Shown here piece by piece: positions 1 through 8,463 of a stretch of DNA of 64,000 nt. Position 1 is the first letter of the stretch, and each line of letters begins with the position of its first letter. The translations under genes and the position numbers were made by a program. The notes beneath the pieces are model-generated. The model was not told where the DNA came from. It was given only the letters and a program-made list of their open reading frames with translations, and searched no databases. The DNA comes from Lacipirellulaceae bacterium. GTDB taxonomy: Bacteria > Planctomycetota > Planctomycetia > Pirellulales > Lacipirellulaceae. Location: contig JAVJRG010000012.1 of the NCBI GenBank assembly GCA_040218535.1, positions 1,178,001 through 1,242,000 of the forward strand, given 5' to 3'.

Positions 1-2
1 TC

Positions 3-341
3 GATACGGAAACGCTCGATCTGCTCGGGCGCTTTGGTGCCGGTACAACACGGGAGTTCGGTGGTCCAGACAACGAGTGGGCACCGAATGCTTTGTTCGG
101 TCTCGACTACGAACATCGCATTACGAAGACACAGCGACTCGTTGCAACGGTCGACTACTATCCTGAGTTTGGCGACTTCTCGCGTTATCGAGTCGTGACC
201 GATGCTGGCTGGGAGATCGATCTCGACAAGCCGGAGAATGTGAGCTTGAAATTCTCGATCGTCGATCGTTATGACAGCACGCCCAACGGTCGCGATCCGA
301 ACAACTTCGACTACGCGATGCTCTTGATTTGGGGACTGTAG
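3..341 (+). CDS. DUF481 family protein, C-terminal part
   Basis: Only the last 112 codons are present; the reading frame is open from base 3 and the true start lies outside the window. The visible part has the alternating hydrophobic and polar strands of an outer-membrane beta-barrel and motifs typical of DUF481 (YdiY-like) C-termini: REFGGPDNEW, LFGLDYEH, and a last strand ending in FDYAMLLIWGL with the aromatic/hydrophobic terminal residues seen in barrel proteins. DUF481 proteins are predicted outer-membrane proteins of unknown biochemical role. The in-frame TTG at 93 is internal to the family alignment and not a real start. Family assignment is fairly secure from the motifs, function is not known. 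Confidence 0.7.
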   Translation, partial: DTETLDLLGRFGAGTTREFGGPDNEWAPNALFGLDYEHRITKTQRLVATVDYYPEFGDFSRYRVVTDAGWEIDLDKPENVSLKFSIVDRYDSTPNGRDPNNFDYAMLLIWGL

Positions 342-407
342 GGTAACTCCGATTAATCCAGCGGGTAGTGACCGCCTCCAAAGTTCGGTAAGATAGAGCA
401 ATTAGGG

Positions 408-425
408 CGTCACGCTTTAGTGACG
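408..425. other. Small inverted repeat before the thioesterase gene
   Basis: CGTCAC-GCTTTA-GTGACG is a perfect 6-bp stem with a 6-nt loop, 29 bp upstream of the ATG at 455 and 67 bp after the DUF481 stop. It has no T-tract, so it is a weak terminator candidate or a possible operator. Confidence 0.3.
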
Positions 426-454
426 GCCCAGTTCATGTTCTTGAGACGCTGCCG

Positions 455-907
455 ATGGACGACGCCCTGCTTGCCGAACTTGAGGCCACGCTGGCCAAGC
501 ACATGCCGATCTGCACGGCTATGGAGTTGGGTGTCGAAGGGTGGGATGGTGAGCGGCTCGCGATGAGCATGCCGCTGGAGCCGAACCGTAACCATCAGTA
601 TTCCGCCTTTGCGGGCAGTCTTAGCGCTCTTTGCACGATCACCGGCTGGGGTACGGTATTTATGTTGCTCAAGCAGAAGGGCTATGACGGCAACATCGTG
701 ATCCGGCGCAGCACAATTCGCTATCGACGCCCCGTCGTAGAGCGAAAGTTCGTGGCCCGAGGCTTGCCCCTGGAAAGCGACTGCTTGAAATACTTCTTTG
801 AGCTGATGGAAAGCAAGAACCGCTCCAAGATCGATGTGTCGGTCGAAATCGCGGACGATGACGGCCCATTTGTCACTTTCACGGGCTCTTACGTCGTCCA
901 AGACTAG
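455..907 (+). CDS. YiiD_C-type putative thioesterase (hotdog fold)
   Basis: 150 aa, ATG start. The whole protein matches the YiiD C-terminal domain family (PF09500), hotdog-fold putative thioesterases. Characteristic segments are the N-terminal helix with HMPICTAMEL, the central loop and helix NRNHQYSAFAGSLSALC, and the strand IRRSTIRYRRPV; the family usually has N-x-N/H then AFGGSLYAL at these places. The substrate, probably an acyl-CoA or acyl-ACP, cannot be read from sequence. There is no signal peptide, so it should be cytoplasmic. It stands alone between the DUF481 gene and hsp20, and its ribosome binding site is weak (TTGAGA). Family call is firm, activity is inferred. Confidence 0.8.
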   Translation: MDDALLAELEATLAKHMPICTAMELGVEGWDGERLAMSMPLEPNRNHQYSAFAGSLSALCTITGWGTVFMLLKQKGYDGNIVIRRSTIRYRRPVVERKFVARGLPLESDCLKYFFELMESKNRSKIDVSVEIADDDGPFVTFTGSYVVQD

Positions 908-1221
908 CGACGTCCATGAGCCGCCTGGCGGGCCCTAAAGCGAGTGCCAAAATGGCACTCACAGTCGGGGCATTTCTGTTCGGCTGCCAAGTTAGCGGCT
1001 GCCATATTGGCTCAATCCGCCACTGTTTACCCTGCCAGAATTGATCGTAAGTATATTTATGGCAATGGTTTACGGATTCCTATAACTTGTGGTCGAGTTT
1101 TGGTACGGAGCTTGCAACTTCTCCTCCCATGAATTCAATCTCGCGGAACTCGCTCAGCTAGGTAGCCGAGGCCGAAAACGCGAGCCAGTGCTAATTGCCG
1201 TTTTCACAAAGGAGAACAGCC
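908..1221. other. Intergenic region upstream of hsp20
   Basis: 314 bp without a convincing gene; a 62-codon frame at 944-1132 has no ribosome binding site and unnatural composition. The only structure is the hairpin at 942-960 and the strong hsp20 ribosome binding site AAAGGAGA at 1208-1215. Confidence 0.5.
942..960. promoter_or_regulatory. Perfect 8-bp palindrome GAGTGCCA-AAA-TGGCACTC
   Basis: Perfect inverted repeat with a 3-nt spacer, 261 bp upstream of the hsp20 ATG and 34 bp after the thioesterase stop. No T-run follows, which argues against a simple intrinsic terminator. The arms contain GCACTC/GAGTGC, as in the heat-shock operator CIRCE, but in the opposite orientation and with a 3-nt spacer instead of 9. 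It may be an operator or an attenuating hairpin. Confidence 0.35.
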
Positions 1222-1695
1222 ATGAGTAATGCCGTCAGCAAGAATCGAGTCCGTGAGTTCCTTCCCAATAACTGGAGCGATGTCGACACCCTCCTGGGCC
1301 ACTTTTTTGGCCCGACCTACGCAGGCGTGAAGTCCGTCAGCACGGGACGTTCGCCACTCGCACCGGCTAGCTTTTGGGAAGGGGAGGATGCCTACCACGT
1401 CGAAGTCGACCTTCCTGGAGTGGCTCGCGAGGATGTGGAAATTACCTTCGATAAGGGCGAACTGAAGATCGCCGCCGAGCGGAAGGCTTTCCACACAGAA
1501 ACCGACTCTGACTCGGACACACCAGTACGAAAGGGTTTGGTCGAAGAGCGCGTCTATGGAAAAGTCGAAAGAAGTGTCACGCTTCCTGACTCGGTGGATG
1601 CGGATTCGATCGAAGCACGGTTCGACAACGGAGTGCTAAGCTTGAGCATCGCGAAGCTGCCTGAAGTCCAACCGAAGCGTGTTGAAATCAAGTAG
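1222..1695 (+). CDS. Hsp20/alpha-crystallin small heat shock protein
   Basis: 157 aa. The start is the ATG at 1222, seven bases after a strong AAAGGAGA site; an upstream in-frame start at 1195 would add nine residues and has no such site. The alpha-crystallin domain spans roughly residues 48-150, with DAYHVEVDLPGVAREDVEI, the beta-strand GELKIAAER, and the conserved DNGVLSLSIAK near the end, followed by a short VEI tail that may be the C-terminal I/V-x-I anchoring motif. These proteins are ATP-independent holdases that bind unfolding proteins in the cytoplasm. It is monocistronic and closed by the strong terminator at 1741-1771. Confidence 0.95.
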   Translation: MSNAVSKNRVREFLPNNWSDVDTLLGHFFGPTYAGVKSVSTGRSPLAPASFWEGEDAYHVEVDLPGVAREDVEITFDKGELKIAAERKAFHTETDSDSDTPVRKGLVEERVYGKVERSVTLPDSVDADSIEARFDNGVLSLSIAKLPEVQPKRVEIK

Positions 1696-1721
1696 CCGCT
1701 TGCGGCTTAGCCGGCTAAGCC
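1694..1721. repeat. Palindromic REP-like sequence after hsp20
   Basis: Two overlapping palindromes begin in the hsp20 stop codon: AGCCGC-TT-GCGGCT (1694-1707) and GGCTTAGCC/GGCTAAGCC (1704-1721). Related TAGCCG/CGGCTTAGCC strings follow the nhaC stop at 20802-20828, which suggests a short dispersed palindrome family at gene ends. Confidence 0.4.
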
Positions 1722-1740
1722 ACAAATGGTTTGGATAACG

Positions 1741-1771
1741 AAAGAGACCGCACGTTTTGTGCGGTCTCTTT
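1741..1771. terminator. Bidirectional intrinsic terminator
   Basis: A 13-bp perfect stem, AAAGAGACCGCAC (1741-1753) and its complement (1759-1771), with loop GTTTT, a T-run on the right and an A-run on the left. It sits between the convergent hsp20 and SGNH hydrolase genes and can end transcription from both sides. Confidence 0.85.
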
Positions 1772-1796
1772 TGCTTTCGCGTTTAAGAATTCGCTT

Positions 1797-2543
1797 TCAA
1801 ATCCCAACCATACGACGCCAAGTTTGCGCCATAAGCGCATGTCCGGCGAGGGTTGGGTGCACACCATCAGCGGCCCAGTATTCGGGTTTTGTTCCTGCGG
1901 AGATCGCTTCATCAAACATCGTTTGAAAAGGAACCCAAATGGCTCCAGCCTTTTCCGCAACGCTCTTTGCCGCAGTACGCCTCTTGTCGAACTCAGGAAA
2001 CCAGGAATCATTTACCGCACCGCAGCGTAAGGCGAATGGTTCGCAGACGACGATCTTTGTTTCGGGAAGGGTTAGTCGAGTCTTCACCAGCAACTCGGTG
2101 AGTCCGTTTTGGTAAGTGGCGACCGTGCCTTCATACTTGCCGTTGATCTTGTGCCAGATGTCGTTCACTCCGATCAGGATGCTTAGCACAGCCGGTTTGA
2201 GATCAAGGCAATCCTTCTGCCACCGCTTATGGAGAGCGGGGACCTTATTGCCGCTAATGCCGCGGTTGAAGACCTTCAAGTTGAGTTTCTGATACTCAGC
2301 CAGCAGGCTGGCTCCGATGAGTGCGGGGTAACCATTGCCTAGCGTGTCTGCTGTGTTGGGCTTCTGTTCCGCTTTGCGATTGCGACGCACATCGGTGATC
2401 GAGTCACCCTGGAAGAGAATGACATCGCCTTCGCTGAGCTTGATAGGGTCGCTCGCTTCCGGTTCTGTCGCTGTCGAGTTGTTCGCAAGAGTGGCCGCCC
2501 CAACGGATAGGGCAGCGGTCTGAAGAGCTTGTCGTCGGTTCAT
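1797..2543 (-). CDS. SGNH/GDSL-type secreted hydrolase
   Basis: 248 aa. The N-terminus MNRRQALQTAALSVGAATLA is a twin-arginine-like signal, so export is likely. SGNH blocks are in order: block I FQGDSIT (nucleophile Ser near residue 50), block II NRGISGNKV (oxyanion Gly), block III LIGVNDIW (Asn), and block V ADGVHPTLAGH with catalytic Asp/His close to the C-terminus. These enzymes hydrolyse esters; in planctomycetes many act on acetylated polysaccharides, but the substrate here is unknown. The gene is alone on the minus strand and convergent with hsp20. Confidence 0.9.
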   Translation of the reverse strand: MNRRQALQTAALSVGAATLANNSTATEPEASDPIKLSEGDVILFQGDSITDVRRNRKAEQKPNTADTLGNGYPALIGASLLAEYQKLNLKVFNRGISGNKVPALHKRWQKDCLDLKPAVLSILIGVNDIWHKINGKYEGTVATYQNGLTELLVKTRLTLPETKIVVCEPFALRCGAVNDSWFPEFDKRRTAAKSVAEKAGAIWVPFQTMFDEAISAGTKPEYWAADGVHPTLAGHALMAQTWRRMVGI

Positions 2544-2626
2544 GGTTCTTTCTCGTTGTAGGGGGCTATTTCGTCTGTCACGTTTCTGATTCGCGTATCA
2601 TTCGCCACATCAACTCTCTTCGTGGC

Positions 2627-4114
2627 TTACCTCAATGATTCTGGCCTATCGATCAGGTCCAGCTCAAACTCCTGTTCTTCTATGACAAGGTTTTTAGCGA
2701 GCGGGAATTGGTGAGAGCGGCTCTCCCGAAAGTGCATGAAATAGCCTGCCGTGTTGGGCCACACAACGAGATCACCTGGCGAGATCCCAAGAGGGAAATT
2801 CAACCGCCGCCAAGTCAGCAGTTCGCTCTCGGTGCAGTAGGCACCGGTCAGATATCCCGAAATGGGCTCTCCATTAGGCTTTCCTGATTCACTCACGCGC
2901 ACCAAAAGCGGGTCAATAAGAAAGTCATCGTGCATCGTTCGGCACTGGGTGTTATTCATCGAGAGACCGATCAGGTGGTGCCCTGCCGGATGCTGCTTCA
3001 CGTAGGCGACTCTAGCGACCGTCATTCCAGAGCCGTTGAGCATGGCTCTTCCCGGTTCGCAGCGGAGTTGTAACCCGCGGGCGGTTATCGCTTGGGCAAT
3101 GGTTTCCTTGCCGTCAAAGGCTTGAGACTTGAAGACATTTGCCAGCCATTGCGAGGTATCGTGCTGATGAACACTAGGATAGACGTTCGGCGTGCCGACA
3201 ATCTTCCCCGCGTTCACCCCCAGACCCAAAGCGTGATTCTGATAGGTGATCGGCTCCCTCTCGCCCAGCAAGGCTCGGTGAAGCTCACCCCAGAACGCTT
3301 CCCACTGCGCAGCAGAGTCGAGATAGCTCATCGGAAAGCCTCCGCCCATGTCGATGAATTCGAGCGAGTGGCCGAATTGTTTCAGGCGATCTGAGACTTC
3401 TAGGCACTGTTCCAGCGCGGCAACTCGTTGGCGATAGTCGTAGCCATCGAGGTGGAAATGCAGACCTTTCAACAGCAGCGGATTCTCTTCGAAAGTACTA
3501 TCGAGGTCGCGTTCTACGAACTTCTCGAATTGATCGATGTCCACACCGAATCGGGAAAAGAGCTTCTCGCCGTGAAACTGGAAGCCGCTAAGCCGGAGGG
3601 CAACAATCGCTCTGGTGTCGAGTGCTTGGGCGACTTCGCGCACTAATTGTGCCTCGTCAGCATTGTCGATCGCGATGCAGACGTTATTGGAAACCGCTAG
3701 CTCGATCAGCTTCTGATCCTTGATCGCCGCGGTGAGGATTAGCTTGCCTGGTTGAGCCCCGAGTGCAAGGCTTTGGCGAAGCTCCTCGTGGCTCGCCACG
3801 TCGAGGCCAATGCCCGCTGCTAGCGCCGCCTCAACAAGTGAGACGCATTTGTTCGCTTTGCGAGCAAAGAAGACCTGTAAGTTCAGGTTGTGCTGCTGCG
3901 CGATGTTATTAAGTTCGCCGAGGTTGCGATGGAGCAGCTCAGGCTGAAGCAGATTGAGCGGCGAGCCATACTGATCGACCAGCCGGTTAAGGCTCGCTGG
4001 ATCGCCTAACAGTTCTTCCTGCCAGGGCTCAAGCCGAGCTGTTAGTGGCGTGACTCCCGCGCAGGCTTCACGAAGAGATTCAATCGAATTCAAAGGTTGT
4101 GTGGTCGCGCTCAA
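2627..4114 (-). CDS. Y4yA-like PLP-dependent decarboxylase (LysA/Orn-DAP-Arg decarboxylase 2 family)
   Basis: 495 aa, best start a TTG at 4114 (no ATG fits; the nearest AAGG is about 11 bases upstream). It has the alanine racemase-like PLP barrel of group-IV decarboxylases: FFARKANK carries the PLP lysine (the usual motif is YAxKAN), followed by GLDVASHEEL, then HFHLDGYD and DMGGGFP, which holds the glycine-rich phosphate loop. The C-terminal beta domain includes RCEPGRAML and GAYCTESELLTWRR, where LysA-like enzymes have the catalytic Cys-Glu-x-x-D motif; here it is C-T-E-S-E. It is longer than LysA (about 420 aa) and resembles the Y4yA family rather than true diaminopimelate decarboxylase. 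It is divergent from the amidase at 4190 with only 75 bp between them. Substrate unknown. Confidence 0.8.
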   Translation of the reverse strand: MSATTQPLNSIESLREACAGVTPLTARLEPWQEELLGDPASLNRLVDQYGSPLNLLQPELLHRNLGELNNIAQQHNLNLQVFFARKANKCVSLVEAALAAGIGLDVASHEELRQSLALGAQPGKLILTAAIKDQKLIELAVSNNVCIAIDNADEAQLVREVAQALDTRAIVALRLSGFQFHGEKLFSRFGVDIDQFEKFVERDLDSTFEENPLLLKGLHFHLDGYDYRQRVAALEQCLEVSDRLKQFGHSLEFIDMGGGFPMSYLDSAAQWEAFWGELHRALLGEREPITYQNHALGLGVNAGKIVGTPNVYPSVHQHDTSQWLANVFKSQAFDGKETIAQAITARGLQLRCEPGRAMLNGSGMTVARVAYVKQHPAGHHLIGLSMNNTQCRTMHDDFLIDPLLVRVSESGKPNGEPISGYLTGAYCTESELLTWRRLNFPLGISPGDLVVWPNTAGYFMHFRESRSHQFPLAKNLVIEEQEFELDLIDRPESLR

Positions 4115-4189
4115 GTTCTTGCTTGACCTTTCTGTCAGTCTGTTAGACTCATAGTTGTTGTCAAAAGCACTTTTATATCAGGTAACGCG

Positions 4190-5233
4190 ATGTCTGTCAG
4201 AAGTGAGCATTCAAGAGCTATTCGGGCTCGGCTTTTCTGTCGAGTTTTGCTCTCCACACTAGCCGTTTTTGTCCTTTCCTTCAGTTCTCAGGCCGTTGAG
4301 GTTGGTGAGCAGCTCGAACGATCGGGTGACGAGATTATGGTCTGTGGGCAGCTCTTCCACACGACTGCGCCGGTGGTGCTGTGGACAGACCCCAAGGGCT
4401 ATGATGCCTACCGCGTCGAGCGTCGGTTCAGTGAGTTTGAGACCTCTTCTTGGGAGCAATCGAAGCAGGCGAATCCGTTTCTCGACACACCGAATCGTTA
4501 CAACCTGAGGAAGGATACTTTGACGAAAGACCAGATCGAGCAAGTTCGCGGCGGCGGTTGGACGTTGCCGTTGCTGCGAGAGGTCGTCGATCAGTTCGTG
4601 ATGCATTACGACGTCTGCGGTGTGAGCCAGCAGTGCTTCAAAGTGCTGCATGACGGTCGAGGGCTGAGCGTGCATTTCATGCTGGACATCGACGGTACGA
4701 TTTACCAAACGCTTGATCTGAAGGAACGCGCCTGGCACGCGACGATTTCTAACACTAGGTCGATTGGAATCGAGATCGCCAGCATCGGCGCGTATCCCGA
4801 GGACAAGAAGGCTGTTCTAGAGCGTTGGTACACAGAAAAAGCCGACGGCACGATCCTGCATCCGCCACGCAGCTTGGGCCACTTGGGGCTGCGTCGAGAA
4901 CCCTTCAAGGCCATGCCTGCACGACCGAAGCCCGTCGTGGGGACGATCCAGGGCGTCGAGCTCTACCAGTACGATTTCACGCCCGAGCAGTACGACTCGC
5001 TGATCAAGCTCACAGCGACACTCTGCCGGGTTTTCCCGAAGCTCGATTGCGTCTATCCCCAGGATGACGAGGGCAAGCTCGTTCCCAAGAAGCTGCCCGA
5101 CGACCGATGGCGCGATTTCCAAGGCGTGCTAGGGCACTACCATGTGCAACTGAACAAAACAGACCCCGGGCCGGCGTTTGATTGGGAACGGGTAATCGGC
5201 GGTGCGAACAAACTGTTGGCTGGAAAAGAGTAG
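4190..5233 (+). CDS. Secreted N-acetylmuramoyl-L-alanine amidase (amidase_2)
   Basis: 347 aa with an N-terminal hydrophobic segment (LLSTLAVFVLSFSSQA, residues about 24-39) that reads as a signal peptide. The amidase_2/PGRP zinc domain is clear: VMHYDVCGVS with the first zinc His, SVHFMLDIDGTIYQTLD, WHATISNTRSIGIEIA with the second histidine, and GVLGHYHVQLNKTDPGPAF, containing the third ligand region and the KTDPG signature. The family cuts the amide bond between MurNAc and L-alanine of peptidoglycan or anhydro-muropeptides. The secretion signal places it in the periplasm or outside. It probably belongs functionally with the recycling genes downstream in the window. Confidence 0.9.
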   Translation: MSVRSEHSRAIRARLFCRVLLSTLAVFVLSFSSQAVEVGEQLERSGDEIMVCGQLFHTTAPVVLWTDPKGYDAYRVERRFSEFETSSWEQSKQANPFLDTPNRYNLRKDTLTKDQIEQVRGGGWTLPLLREVVDQFVMHYDVCGVSQQCFKVLHDGRGLSVHFMLDIDGTIYQTLDLKERAWHATISNTRSIGIEIASIGAYPEDKKAVLERWYTEKADGTILHPPRSLGHLGLRREPFKAMPARPKPVVGTIQGVELYQYDFTPEQYDSLIKLTATLCRVFPKLDCVYPQDDEGKLVPKKLPDDRWRDFQGVLGHYHVQLNKTDPGPAFDWERVIGGANKLLAGKE

Positions 5234-5253
5234 CAAAGAACCTTGTAATGGAT

Positions 5254-5279
5254 GCGCGAAACGATGAACCCCATGCGCT
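5254..5279 (-). promoter_or_regulatory. Phased GCGCA repeat, copy 1
   Basis: On the minus strand GCGCA-N16-GCGCA; on the plus strand the half-sites are GCGCG at 5254 and GCGCT at 5275 (on that strand they read as TGCGC complement). Start-to-start distance is 21 bp. It is 76 bp upstream of the EF-hand lipoprotein ATG at 5356. Confidence 0.6.
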
Positions 5280-5355
5280 CAGTTCGCTTCCGTGCCCAGG
5301 CTAGGTTGAATAACGTAGAAGGGAATCAATAACATTGTTTGTCAGGAAAGTATTT

Positions 5356-6003
5356 ATGATTTTTGCTCAACTCGGCAACTTGAAGCAGTTGGTAGTTCTT
5401 TCGGCTCTTGGAACCGTGCTTGGCTGCGGGGGGCCTTCCGCTGTGCCAGCGCCAAAGTTCGATCCGGAGGGTGCGGCAGCGAGTGCTATGGAACTGCACG
5501 ATGCGAACGGAGACGGTTCGATTGATGCCGAAGAACTAAAGAAAGCGCCTGCCTTAAAAGCGGCTCTCAAGACATTGGACACAGACAACAATGGTCAAGT
5601 TTCTGAAGAAGAAATAGTAGAGCGGGTCAAAGCCTGGGATCGCTCTCAAATCGGTGCCACGATATTCGATTGCACAGTCCTTCTCAATGGACAGCCGCTA
5701 GAGGGTGCAAAGGTCACGTTCGAACCAGCCGAATTCCTTGGCGATGTCATCATTGAGGCAGTTTCAACCACGAACATTATGGGAAGAACGAGCCCAAAGA
5801 TTCCAAAAGAGAAGCGGCCTACAGCCGACTTCCCACCAGGAATGCAAGCCGGTGCCTATGTCGTGCGAATTTCCAAGACTAGAGATGGAAAAGAGATGAT
5901 TCCTGCCAAGTACAACACCGAATCGATACTGGGCCAAGAAGTCGCCAAGGACGACTGGGCGATCAACAACAAACAAGTTCGATTTGAACTCAAGACTAAA
6001 TGA
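5356..6003 (+). CDS. EF-hand lipoprotein with transthyretin-like C-terminal domain
   Basis: 215 aa. ATG at 5356 is preceded by AGGAAAG (5344-5350); an upstream TTG at 5335 is less likely. The signal peptide ends in the lipobox VLGC, so it is a predicted lipoprotein. Residues about 45-90 hold two EF-hand loops, DANGDGSIDAEE and DTDNNGQVSEEE, both with good calcium ligands. The rest (FDCTVLLNGQPLEGAKVTF ... MQAGAYVVRISK) is the carboxypeptidase-regulatory or transthyretin-like beta domain common in planctomycete lipoproteins. Function is unknown. A phased GCGCA repeat lies upstream, which groups it with the DUF1559 and PEP-CTERM genes. Confidence 0.8.
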   Translation: MIFAQLGNLKQLVVLSALGTVLGCGGPSAVPAPKFDPEGAAASAMELHDANGDGSIDAEELKKAPALKAALKTLDTDNNGQVSEEEIVERVKAWDRSQIGATIFDCTVLLNGQPLEGAKVTFEPAEFLGDVIIEAVSTTNIMGRTSPKIPKEKRPTADFPPGMQAGAYVVRISKTRDGKEMIPAKYNTESILGQEVAKDDWAINNKQVRFELKTK

Positions 6004-6040
6004 GTTCGACAAGCTAAGCGACCCTAGCTAATCAAACGTT

Positions 6041-7171
6041 CTATTGAGAAATCACTTGGCCATCATTGCGGCTTGCGGAGTAACTGTGCGTAAAGGGATC
6101 GACGTCGTAGCTAATGGTTTGTACTGACCCGTCACAGTAAACCATGTTGAATCCTCCGGGATGTGCGCTGCCAAAGATTTTCGGATTTGTGACGAGCGGT
6201 CTATCTGGTGCTGGCTGCGCTTCTTCTTGCTGGTCGACTGTGCTATTGAGAAAGCTCCAAGCGACTTTCTGATTATCCCATTCATATCCGCAATAAGCCG
6301 CTTGATTGGTGTTAAATGAGACACTATCCGAGCTAAGATTTGTGCCACCTGCATATTCATTCGGGTTAATATTCTTTTCGCCGAATAAATAGGTATTCGA
6401 AGTTCCGTCTTCGATTTGTTGGACTTCAACCTCGCTTGCAACAAACGATACGCCATCTTGGCAACGAATTACTATATTTCGATTGCTTCTTGTTGCCGGC
6501 TCGCAAATGTTAATAGGTTTGCTTGCGAACTGGGCTTCGATGTGGGCGTCGACCGCTGAGTAGTCGCCATCCAGTGCTGGAGGAGCAGCCGCATTGTTGA
6601 ACCAAGTAGCACCATCGTGGAGGATAGCGGTTCCCGAGCTTGCTGCATAATCAAGCCGAAAGAGCCCCTCGGAAGTAGCCAATGGTTGCACCCAACTTCC
6701 TAGATTCTTGACGGGATTGTTCCAGACCGTGAGCACCAAGTTCGGAGTTCCCCGCGTAGGGCAGCGGTAAGCAGGTACTGGTGTCTGCAAAAGCTGTGTC
6801 AGTGCTGCCTGTCTTTCTGCGGAGCCGTAAGGTAAGCCCCTTCCAAGTTCCCGCAAGGTTTGCTGTTCCATGAAGGGAAGCAAGCTATATGCCCAACCTG
6901 CAGGTTGCTTCTTACCAAAGCCGCGATCAGGATCTGGACCCCAATCGTAGCTCCAGCCTCCGGTAGGGTAGAAACCTTGGGCGCTTTCATGATTGAGCGC
7001 TGCCAATCCCATCTGCTTCAGGTTGTTCAGGCACTGAGAGCGTCGCGCTGCCTCTCGGGCGGCTTGCACCGCCGGGAGTAGTAACCCGACTAGCACGCCG
7101 ATGATCGCGATCACTACCAAGAGTTCAACGAGGGTGAAACCAGATTGTTTTGGCTTACGAGAATTCTTCAT
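6041..7171 (-). CDS. DUF1559 pseudopilin-like protein 1
   Basis: 376 aa. The N-terminus [18 protein letters not shown] is a type IV prepilin/type II pseudopilin cleavage and methylation motif (G before F, E at position 5), followed by the DUF1559 signature [20 protein letters not shown]. The C-terminal region has [24 protein letters not shown], part of the H-X9-DG motif that defines the planctomycete family (TIGR04294). The role of these very abundant proteins is not established; they may form fibres or act as adhesins. A phased GCGCA repeat lies 109 bp upstream. Confidence 0.9.
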   Translation of the reverse strand: MKNSRKPKQSGFTLVELLVVIAIIGVLVGLLLPAVQAAREAARRSQCLNNLKQMGLAALNHESAQGFYPTGGWSYDWGPDPDRGFGKKQPAGWAYSLLPFMEQQTLRELGRGLPYGSAERQAALTQLLQTPVPAYRCPTRGTPNLVLTVWNNPVKNLGSWVQPLATSEGLFRLDYAASSGTAILHDGATWFNNAAAPPALDGDYSAVDAHIEAQFASKPINICEPATRSNRNIVIRCQDGVSFVASEVEVQQIEDGTSNTYLFGEKNINPNEYAGGTNLSSDSVSFNTNQAAYCGYEWDNQKVAWSFLNSTVDQQEEAQPAPDRPLVTNPKIFGSAHPGGFNMVYCDGSVQTISYDVDPFTHSYSASRNDGQVISQ

Positions 7172-7279
7172 GCGAGTGTCTCTAGTCTACACGGGGTTGC
7201 TCAAGTCTGGGGCTGGCGACGTAGTTCAGCCACTATAGCTATTCTTGGTAGAACTCACAAAACCGACAACGGAAATTAA

Positions 7280-7305
7280 GCGCAATCGTTTCATTTCTAT
7301 GCGCA
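7280..7305 (+). promoter_or_regulatory. Phased GCGCA repeat, copy 2
   Basis: GCGCA at 7280 and 7301, 21 bp apart, in the promoter region of the minus-strand DUF1559 gene starting at 7171 (109 bp away). Confidence 0.65.
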
Positions 7306-7352
7306 AAACCTTGCGGTTTGTCCCGCCAAACTGCGGTAGCTGCTAGACCATG

Positions 7353-7393
7353 AAAAACGGCTCAGGCTCTGCTATGAAGCTGAGCCTGAGCCG
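7353..7393 (-). terminator. Intrinsic terminator of the PEP-CTERM gene
   Basis: Perfect 12-bp stem CGGCTCAGGCTC (7358-7369) with its complement (7382-7393) and a 12-nt loop; on the minus strand it is followed by TTTTT (7353-7357). It lies 27 bp after the stop of the PEP-CTERM gene at 7420. Confidence 0.85.
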
Positions 7394-7419
7394 CCAGGTG
7401 TCGAATATGTCGCCTAGTC

Positions 7420-8334
7420 TTAGCGGCGGCGGCGCACCAGAGCCAGACTACTCAAACTAAGTAGCATGAGCGAGCTTGGCTCAGGGATTCCAGGAATCGT
7501 CGTCACGTTGAGGTTATCGTAAACGATAAAGTGAGGTCCAACCGAGGAGAAAACGTCCGCGTAACCAAGGCTAACGAGGCCGTCAGACCCGTCGTTGCTG
7601 GTCTGGATAATCGGCGTGCCATTCAGCGAGTACCGAACAATATTCGGAGTGACGAAGATGGACAAAGTTGCCCATTGGTTACCAGGGGAACCAGCAAAAT
7701 CGCTAGTGGCACCCGGGAAAATCGCCTGGTAAGTATCGCCAGTGGCGTTGGTAGTGTTGTCGGAATTCAGGTACGAGGCATCACCGTCATTTAAGATGCC
7801 TGTTGGGGTCGAGTGACGGTAGTCGGATGCCGAACCACCTTCACCGGTCATGGCTAGTGTGTGGCCGTTGAGGACGACTGGAGTGAAAATGGAAAGAAAG
7901 TCAGAGCTATCACCACCGACACCGATGTGTGCGAACTCTGTCGAGCCCCCTGCACTTTCGACACCCATGTAGAAGTCGACTTGCAGCTCGTAGGCAATGG
8001 CATCGACGTTAATGTTGTTAAACGCCGTGATGTGATCGGCTGCCCCGGCGTCGTTGCCGGTTTCATTAGCAGCAAATCGGAGGCCACCGATGTCACCCGC
8101 AGTCGAGTTCGGGGCGAGCGGAATGCCAGCACCGACATAATCAAAAGCAAAAGCAACGGTGCTGTCGGGGGTGCCATCACCCGAAGCGGCATTGCTCTCA
8201 TCAACCACCGTGTACATTGCCGAGGAATCGACTTCGAAGTCGTCGGTGATCAAGGTGACTTGGCCCAAGGCCTGGCTTGTAAAGCCTAGCAGCGCTAAGC
8301 CCATACAGTAGCTAATCCATGTTGTACGCTTCAT
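7420..8334 (-). CDS. PEP-CTERM sorting domain protein 1
   Basis: 304 aa. It has a signal peptide (MKRTTWISYCMGLALLGFTSQALGQ), then a beta-rich, Asp/Thr/Gly-rich extracellular region without recognised domain, then the PEP-CTERM sorting signal IPEPSSLMLLSLSSLALVRRRR (proline-glutamate-proline, membrane helix, arginine tail). Such proteins are cut and anchored or exported by an exosortase, which is not encoded in this window. The body, with phrases such as VTLITDDFEVDSS and NLNVTTIPG, resembles LamG/concanavalin-like surface proteins, but I would not assign a fold. A phased GCGCA repeat lies upstream and a strong terminator downstream. Confidence 0.85.
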   Translation of the reverse strand: MKRTTWISYCMGLALLGFTSQALGQVTLITDDFEVDSSAMYTVVDESNAASGDGTPDSTVAFAFDYVGAGIPLAPNSTAGDIGGLRFAANETGNDAGAADHITAFNNINVDAIAYELQVDFYMGVESAGGSTEFAHIGVGGDSSDFLSIFTPVVLNGHTLAMTGEGGSASDYRHSTPTGILNDGDASYLNSDNTTNATGDTYQAIFPGATSDFAGSPGNQWATLSIFVTPNIVRYSLNGTPIIQTSNDGSDGLVSLGYADVFSSVGPHFIVYDNLNVTTIPGIPEPSSLMLLSLSSLALVRRRR

Positions 8335-8463
8335 TAGTACATACTCCCCTCAAAAAACTGAAAAAGAAAACAATTGAGTTGCCGGACTCGTGTTACGACT
8401 CTCACGACACTAGTTAGCCCAAGGCTGCTTAGTGCTCATCTGAGGTTGGCGTTAACGAAAAGG

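Noticed and set aside
410-901. 163-codon frame antisense to the thioesterase
   Set aside because: It is the mirror of a gene with clear family motifs and has no recognisable domain, start site or gene context.
942-960. CIRCE heat-shock operator
   Set aside because: CIRCE has TTAGCACTC-N9-GAGTGCTAA; here the arms are in reverse order with a 3-nt spacer.
944-1132. 62-codon frame in the hsp20 upstream region
   Set aside because: No ribosome binding site, odd composition, and it overlaps the palindrome at 942-960.
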